Shown in pieces: positions 22,766 to 26,539 of a stretch of 26,539 nt of DNA. Numbering within the stretch: position 1 is the first letter of the stretch; every line of letters starts with the position of its first letter. The translations under genes were made by a program, and so were the position numbers. Where the stretch lies: the NCBI GenBank assembly GCA_031551765.1, contig JAVBNC010000152.1, positions 1-26,539 on the forward strand, given 5' to 3'. The DNA comes from JAVBNC01 sp031551765 (GTDB taxonomy: Bacteria; Desulfobacterota; Desulfovibrionia; Desulfovibrionales; Desulfovibrionaceae). Below the pieces are notes generated by a model, which was not told the origin of the DNA, searched no databases, and saw only the letters and a program-made list of their open reading frames with translations.

Positions 22766-22876
22766 ACCAACTGCATCAGCCCTTATCCATTTCCTTGAAA
22801 ATCCGTCCTGAGTCCTGTAGAGCTTGTGCAGCAGCATTTCTTACTTTTACCCATCACTATTTTCCAGGAGCAGCTC

Positions 22877-23884
22877 ATGAATCCCGCCTTGGTCGTCGCC
22901 CACGAAGCCCCTGTCCGCAACCTTGCCATGGACCTTATGCGCGTGACGGAAGCGGCGGCGCTGGCTTCCGCCCGCTGGCTGGGCAAGGGCGCCAAAGAAG
23001 CGGGCGACAAAGCCGCCGTGGACGCCATGCGCCTGGGCTTCAACAGCCTGGACATTAAAGGCCGCGTGGTCATTGGCGAAGGCGAAAAGGACGAAGCCCC
23101 CATGCTCTACAACGGCGAAGACCTGGGCACGGGCAAAGGCCTGGCCCTGGATATCGCCGTGGACCCCGTGGAAGGCACCAACCTGCTGGCCACCGGGCGG
23201 CCCAACGCCATTTCCGTGGTGGGCGTGGCCCCGGCGGGCACTATGTTCAACCCCGGCCCCAGCTTTTACATGAAAAAGCTGGTGGTCCCGGCCCAGGCCG
23301 CCGACGTGGCCGACCTGGACGCGCCCGTGGCCGAAAACCTGGCCAAAATAGCCAAGGCCCTGGGCAAGGACATTGACGACCTGGTGGTCTTTGTGCTGGA
23401 CAAGCCGCGCCACGCCACGCTGATCAACGATATCCGCACGGCCGGGGCGCGTATCCAGCTCCATTCCGACGGCGACATTACCGGCGCGCTCATGGCCGTG
23501 GACCCGCGTTCCGAAATCGACCTGATGATGGGCACCGGCGGCACCCCGGAAGGCGTCATCTCCGCCTGCGCCATCAAGGGCATGGGCGGCCAGATCCTGG
23601 CCCGTCTGGACCCCCAGTCCGCACCGGAAAAAGAAGCCGTGAAAAACGCGGGCATCTCCCTGGCCGACACTCTCACCGTGGATACCCTGGTCCGGACGGA
23701 AGAGGTCTTTTTCGCGGCCACGGGCATTTCCGGCGGCACCTTCCTGCGCGGGGTGCAGTACACCGGCACCGGCGCGGTCACCCACTCCATAGCCATACGC
23801 GGCAAAACCGGCTCCATCCGCTACATGGAAGCCTTCCATAACTGGGACAAGCTGATGAAAATCAGTTCCGTAAAGTACGACTAG
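22877..23884 (+). CDS. glpX: Fructose-1,6-bisphosphatase class II
   Basis: A 335-residue GlpX-type phosphatase that converts fructose-1,6-bisphosphate to fructose-6-phosphate in gluconeogenesis. It shows the metal-binding GEGEKDEAPMLYNGE (67-81) and DIAVDPVEGTN with D96 and E99, then the KPRH substrate block and the GTGGTPEGVISACAIKGMGG segment of the family. The ATG at 22877 has CAGGAG six bases upstream; an in-frame ATG at 22826 lacks a site. It is a single gene with its own terminator. Confidence 0.97.
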   Translation: MNPALVVAHEAPVRNLAMDLMRVTEAAALASARWLGKGAKEAGDKAAVDAMRLGFNSLDIKGRVVIGEGEKDEAPMLYNGEDLGTGKGLALDIAVDPVEGTNLLATGRPNAISVVGVAPAGTMFNPGPSFYMKKLVVPAQAADVADLDAPVAENLAKIAKALGKDIDDLVVFVLDKPRHATLINDIRTAGARIQLHSDGDITGALMAVDPRSEIDLMMGTGGTPEGVISACAIKGMGGQILARLDPQSAPEKEAVKNAGISLADTLTVDTLVRTEEVFFAATGISGGTFLRGVQYTGTGAVTHSIAIRGKTGSIRYMEAFHNWDKLMKISSVKYD

Positions 23885-23938
23885 GCCCCGGACCCCCTAT
23901 CCCCTTCCAAAAAACTTTGCCGGGGGCGTTTATCCTGT

Positions 23939-23977
23939 TTCCGGCCGCATGCCCTGGTATGCGGCCGGAGTTTTTTT
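23939..23977 (+). terminator. Rho-independent terminator of glpX
   Basis: TCCGGCCGCAT (23940-23950) pairs with ATGCGGCCGGA (23959-23969) around an 8-nt loop, followed by G and seven T. Confidence 0.95.
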
Positions 23978-24022
23978 GTGTCCATGAGAAACAGGCAATT
24001 ATTACGGAATATTGCTGGATGA

Positions 24023-24038
24023 CGGCATGGAATATGCA
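24023..24038 (+). promoter_or_regulatory. Sigma-54 promoter of the cysteine-free unknown gene
   Basis: CGGCATG-GAAT-ATGCA matches the sigma-54 consensus TGGCAYG-N4-TTGCA at every position but two, and keeps the essential GG (24024-24025) and GC (24036-24037) at the required spacing. Transcription would begin near 24049, about 54 bp before the ATG at 24103. It lies after the glpX terminator, so it must drive the next gene. Confidence 0.6.
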
Positions 24039-24060
24039 ATTTTTCCCGTGTGCGTTTATC

Positions 24061-24077
24061 GCGGCAACAATTGCCGC
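24061..24077 (+). other. Leader hairpin of the unknown gene at 24103
   Basis: GCGGCAA (24061-24067) pairs perfectly with TTGCCGC (24071-24077) around CAA. It lies 25 bp upstream of the ATG and just before the ribosome binding site, in the predicted 5' leader. Confidence 0.5.
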
Positions 24078-24102
24078 CCGACAAGGATCACGGGAGGAAA
24101 CC

Positions 24103-24759
24103 ATGTCCATCACATCCGTCAGCAACGGCTACAGCATGAACCTGCTCTCGCTCATGAGCGGCGAAACCGACGAGTCCGGATCCTCGTCCCAGACCACCAC
24201 CAAGTCGAGCGCCTCCAGCAGGGCCTCCAGCGCCTACAGCGGCGGCATCATGTCCTCGCAAGGGCAAAAAGCCCTGTCCCAGGCCCTGGCCGCCATGAAA
24301 GCGGCGGGCTACGACAGCATCAGCTTTTCGGACGTGGAGGAATACCGCCAGAAGCAGGAAGAGCTGTTCAGCGCGGAAGTGCGCAAAGACCTGCTGGACT
24401 TAGGTGTGGACAAGGATATTGATTTTAAGCTGGTGGCCAATACCGACGGTACGGTCAGCGTGGTGACCAAGCACGCGGACAAGGAAAAGATCGAAAAGTA
24501 CCTCAAGGACAATCCCAAAATGGTGGAGCGCTTCCAAAACCTCCAGGCGCTATCCAACCTCAAGCGGGCCGCGGACAACGCGCCCTCCGACAAAGTGCAG
24601 TTTGTAAAGGATGTGCGCAAGCAGCTCCAGATGCAGGCTGTGGAAGCCTTTTTCGCGGCCACGGAAAATTCCGGTTCCAGCTTCGCTTCCCAGATCGCCA
24701 GTTTCGATTCCGACGGCGGCCAGGCCAGCTACCTGACGGGCCTCAACTATACCGTGTAG
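24103..24759 (+). CDS. Unrecognised cysteine-free, Ser-rich protein
   Basis: A 218-residue protein I do not recognise. Residues 1-58 are low in complexity and rich in Ser, Thr and Gly (SGSSSQTTTKSSASSRASS). The rest is strongly helical and charged, with AAMKAAGYDSISFSDVEEYR, KLVANTDGTVSVV and a Ser/Gly-rich end. There is no cysteine, no membrane segment and no Sec signal. Flagellar and type III export substrates often have a disordered polar N-terminus and no cysteine. That resemblance, plus the sigma-54 promoter upstream, suggests a surface or motility link, but it is inference only. The ATG at 24103 has GGGAGGA upstream. It is monocistronic, between terminators. Confidence 0.8.
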   Translation: MSITSVSNGYSMNLLSLMSGETDESGSSSQTTTKSSASSRASSAYSGGIMSSQGQKALSQALAAMKAAGYDSISFSDVEEYRQKQEELFSAEVRKDLLDLGVDKDIDFKLVANTDGTVSVVTKHADKEKIEKYLKDNPKMVERFQNLQALSNLKRAADNAPSDKVQFVKDVRKQLQMQAVEAFFAATENSGSSFASQIASFDSDGGQASYLTGLNYTV

Positions 24760-24780
24760 CCCGCGCTTTCACGCCTTTTT

Positions 24781-24814
24781 AGGAGCCGGTTCGTGACCCC
24801 GCGAGCCGGCTCCT
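24781..24814 (+). terminator. Hairpin terminator after the unknown gene
   Basis: AGGAGCCGGTT (24781-24791) pairs with AGCCGGCTCCT (24804-24814) over 11 bp including one T-G pair, around a 12-nt loop. Only a short, broken T-tract follows. Confidence 0.6.
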
Positions 24815-24877
24815 TCGCATTGCAATTCCCCGCCACTTGCGGCACAAAGGGGCAGCCACGCCAACCAAGGATATCTC

Positions 24878-26170
24878 GTGCCGCAGCCTCCCCGCGATAC
24901 GCCCCCGGCGCTCTGCACCCGCTGCCGGGGGGCCGTGACCTCCTGCCCCGGCGGCATGCGGCCGGACTGCCCCGTGGCCGCGCAAAGCCTGACCGGCCCA
25001 GACTCGCGGGACCCGCTGGCCGCGCCCACTCTGGACGGCCGCCCGCGCCCGCTCCGCATCGTCCAGGTGGTCAACGTGCGCTGGTTCAACGCCACGGCCT
25101 GGTACGGCCTCTTCCTCTCCCGCCTGCTCAGGGACGCGGGCCACGAAGTGCGCGTGCTGGCCCTGCCGGGCACGGAATCCTTTGCCAAAGCCGAGGAATG
25201 GGGCCTCTCCCCCACCCCCCTGCCGCTCAACAGCTCCAACCCCTTCACCCTGGCCCGGCTCGCCGCCTCGCTCGCCGCGCTGCTGCGCGAATTCAGGCCC
25301 CACGTGGTCAACTGCCACCGGGGCGAATCCTTCCTGCTCTGGAGCACGCTCAAGGCCGCCGGGTACCCCTTCGCCCTGGTGCGCACCAGGGGGGACCAGC
25401 GCCCGCCCAAGGCCAACGCGGTCAACCGCCATCTGCACGCTTCGGCGGACGCGCTCGTCGCCACCAACTCCCGCACCGCGCGCGAATTTTCCGACCTGCT
25501 CCAGGTGCCGCACAAGCGCATCCACACCATTTTCGGCGGCGTGGACACCGCCCGTTTTTTCCCGGACCCGCAAGCCGGGGCCAAAACCCGCGCCGCCTGG
25601 GGCCTGGCGGAACACGAGCGCGCCGTGGGCATTCTTGGCCGTTTTGACACGGTCAAAGGCCAGAAAGAGCTTATCGCCACCGTGGCCGCCCTGCGCGCTG
25701 AAGGACGGAGCAATCTCCGCCTCGTGCTGGCGGGCTTTCCCACCGTCGCCGTCAGCCAGGAGCAGGTTCAGGCATGGCTCACGGAAGCGGGCATCGCGGA
25801 CAGCGCGATCATTACCGGCAAAACCCCGGACGTGCGGGGCTGCGTCAACGCCCTGGACTTGGGCGTGGTCGCCTCACTGGGTTCGGAAACCATTGCCCGC
25901 GCCGCTCTGGAAATCATGGCCTGCGGCGTGCCCCTCATCAGCAGCGACGTGGGCGTCATGCCCGACCTGCTGGATGCGGACGCCCTGTTCCCGCCCGCCG
26001 ATGTGCCTGCCCTTGCCGCCGCCATCCGCCGCTTTCTGGACGAGCCAGGCCGGGGTCCCGATCTCGTCCGCCGCCAAAGAGAACGTATGCGCGGTCTAAG
26101 CGAGCAAGAATTTTTATCCCAGACGCTGGCGGTGTATTACGGAACTTTGTCGAAGCCATCCAAGAGGTAA
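24878..26170 (+). CDS. GT4-family glycosyltransferase with a cysteine-containing N-terminal extension
   Basis: A 430-residue GT-B glycosyltransferase of the GT4 type. The N-terminal acceptor domain begins near residue 58 (RPLRIVQVVNVRWFNATAWYGLFLSRLLRDAGHEV). The nucleotide-sugar domain has GILGRFDTVKGQ and the EX7E motif (E337 and E345) followed by ACGVPLISSDVG. The start is GTG 24878 with AAGGA upstream; a later ATG at 24956 has no site. This gives a roughly 57-residue extension with C13, C16, C23 and C31, not part of the GT fold. The last seven codons lie in the repeat copy at 26149. The enzyme probably acts in lipopolysaccharide, capsule or glycoprotein synthesis. Donor and acceptor are not known. 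Confidence 0.88.
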   Translation: MPQPPRDTPPALCTRCRGAVTSCPGGMRPDCPVAAQSLTGPDSRDPLAAPTLDGRPRPLRIVQVVNVRWFNATAWYGLFLSRLLRDAGHEVRVLALPGTESFAKAEEWGLSPTPLPLNSSNPFTLARLAASLAALLREFRPHVVNCHRGESFLLWSTLKAAGYPFALVRTRGDQRPPKANAVNRHLHASADALVATNSRTAREFSDLLQVPHKRIHTIFGGVDTARFFPDPQAGAKTRAAWGLAEHERAVGILGRFDTVKGQKELIATVAALRAEGRSNLRLVLAGFPTVAVSQEQVQAWLTEAGIADSAIITGKTPDVRGCVNALDLGVVASLGSETIARAALEIMACGVPLISSDVGVMPDLLDADALFPPADVPALAAAIRRFLDEPGRGPDLVRRQRERMRGLSEQEFLSQTLAVYYGTLSKPSKR

Positions 26171-26230
26171 AGCAGGGCTCCGCCCTGTACCCGCCAAGGG
26201 CTGGCGCCCCTGGACCCCTTTCAGGGTGAC
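26147..26230. repeat. Structured intergenic repeat, copy 2 (overlaps a gene end)
   Basis: This copy aligns without gaps with copy 1 at 22621-22668. GTCGAAGCCA, AAAGCAGGGCTC and ACCCGCCA are identical. The two hairpins are conserved (GCAGGG with CCCTGT, and CCAAGGG with CCCCTGG). It provides the C-terminal codons and the stop of the glycosyltransferase gene. Confidence 0.7.
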
Positions 26231-26517
26231 TAAAAAAAGGGTGCTTATCTGCCGTTCTGTTCGCGCCGCGGCGCTCACATACTGACGTTTATTGACTTGA
26301 TATGTTGAAAGAGGCGGTGGCCGCGATTGTACGGGACCGCGTTACCAGAGAGACGACCGACATACCCCCCCCGTCAAAGTTCTTTGGAAGGAGGATGGGG
26401 GTCCGGGGGAAGGGGGAAACCTTTCTTCCAAGAAAGGTTTCCCCCATCCCCCGGGCGTCGGATTACCGCCCCCTCCGGCCGCCGGAGGCATCGTTAGAGG
26501 AGACCACATGCTTTCAT
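26231..26517. other. Non-coding leader upstream of the last gene
   Basis: Apart from the long inverted repeat listed separately, this 287-bp stretch has no credible gene. It contains G- and C-runs (such as eight C near 26366) and a TTGACT/TATGTT-like patch near 26292-26306 that does not form a proper promoter. GC-rich and A/T-rich parts alternate. Confidence 0.4.
26403..26454. repeat. Long perfect inverted repeat in the leader of the last gene
   Basis: A 16-bp perfect arm pair, GGGGGAAACCTTTCTT (26412-26427) with its complement (26430-26445), is separated by only CC. After one A-A mismatch it extends by a further 8 bp (26403-26410 with 26447-26454). No T-run follows, so it is not a standard terminator. 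It lies about 65 bp before the start codon at 26518. Confidence 0.75.
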
Positions 26518-26539
26518 TTGCCAGTGACAACACATACGG
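26518..26539 (+). CDS. Partial gene, probably low-specificity L-threonine aldolase
   Basis: Only the first seven codons and a little more (MLSFASDNTY) are inside the window. The ATG at 26518 has GAGGAG upstream at normal spacing, so a gene surely starts here. The opening FASDN is typical of the PLP-dependent threonine aldolase family, which commonly begins with FASDNY/T-S/A-G. Threonine aldolase makes glycine and acetaldehyde from threonine. The call rests on ten residues, so it is tentative. Confidence 0.45.

Noticed and set aside
22611..26230. CRISPR array from the repeated sequence
   Set aside because: The two copies are 3.5 kb apart, in separate gene contexts, with no spacers or cas genes.
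26286..26310. TTGACT/TGATATGTT patch as a promoter for the last gene
   Set aside because: The two elements overlap instead of being 16-18 bp apart, and no alternative -35 is acceptable.

Overview
The window is a high-GC chromosomal segment that looks like a sulfate-reducing Desulfobacterota bacterium, most likely Desulfovibrionaceae. This rests on the gene order yceD-rpmF-plsX-fabH-fabG-acpP-fabF-glyA, an L28 and L32 with Cys metal knots, an EnvC-like/Ctp pair, a chemoreceptor with a GDEP-type post-membrane segment, a good sigma-54 promoter, and structured GC-rich intergenic repeats. The genus is an inference. I see no rRNA, tRNA, CRISPR array, transposase or phage gene.

Layout, left half. 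Positions 1-141 hold a structured, MITE-like repeat. Two tandem MmgE/PrpD-family genes follow on the minus strand, headed by an AT-rich leader. Next come a minus-strand pair (GlcG/HbpS-like protein and an unrecognised secreted protein), a divergent BON-domain gene, cysK facing it across a shared terminator hairpin, a methyl-accepting chemotaxis protein, and pyrR with a very strong terminator.

Layout, right half. From 9152 most genes are on the plus strand: a HesB/IscA-like protein, a small unrecognised protein whose ribosome binding site lies inside a hairpin, prmA, an endonuclease III-related glycosylase (COG2231 type), an EnvC-like murein hydrolase activator and a C-terminal processing protease. 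A secreted M20 peptidase follows and faces minus-strand rpmB. The core of the window is the fatty-acid/phospholipid cluster 15979-21357 (yceD, rpmF, plsX, fabH, fabG, acpP, fabF) ending in glyA. glpX comes next, then an unrecognised cysteine-free protein behind a near-consensus sigma-54 promoter, a GT4 glycosyltransferase, a second copy of an intergenic repeat, and the first ten codons of what is probably a threonine aldolase.

How the genes work together: plsX, fabH, fabG, acpP and fabF make and elongate acyl-ACP and pass it to phospholipid synthesis. They are linked to ribosome assembly by yceD and rpmF and to one-carbon metabolism by glyA. prmA, rpmB and rpmF are translation genes. The EnvC-like/Ctp pair probably controls envelope hydrolysis. 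Most of the window is ordinary core genome. The points that deserve a second look are the sigma-54-driven unknown protein, the hairpin-buried ribosome binding site at 9507-9536, the two families of structured intergenic repeats that reach into gene ends, the tandem PrpD paralogs, and the glycosylase that lacks both the lyase lysine and the fourth cluster cysteine. I did not find a convincing, entirely new multi-gene system.
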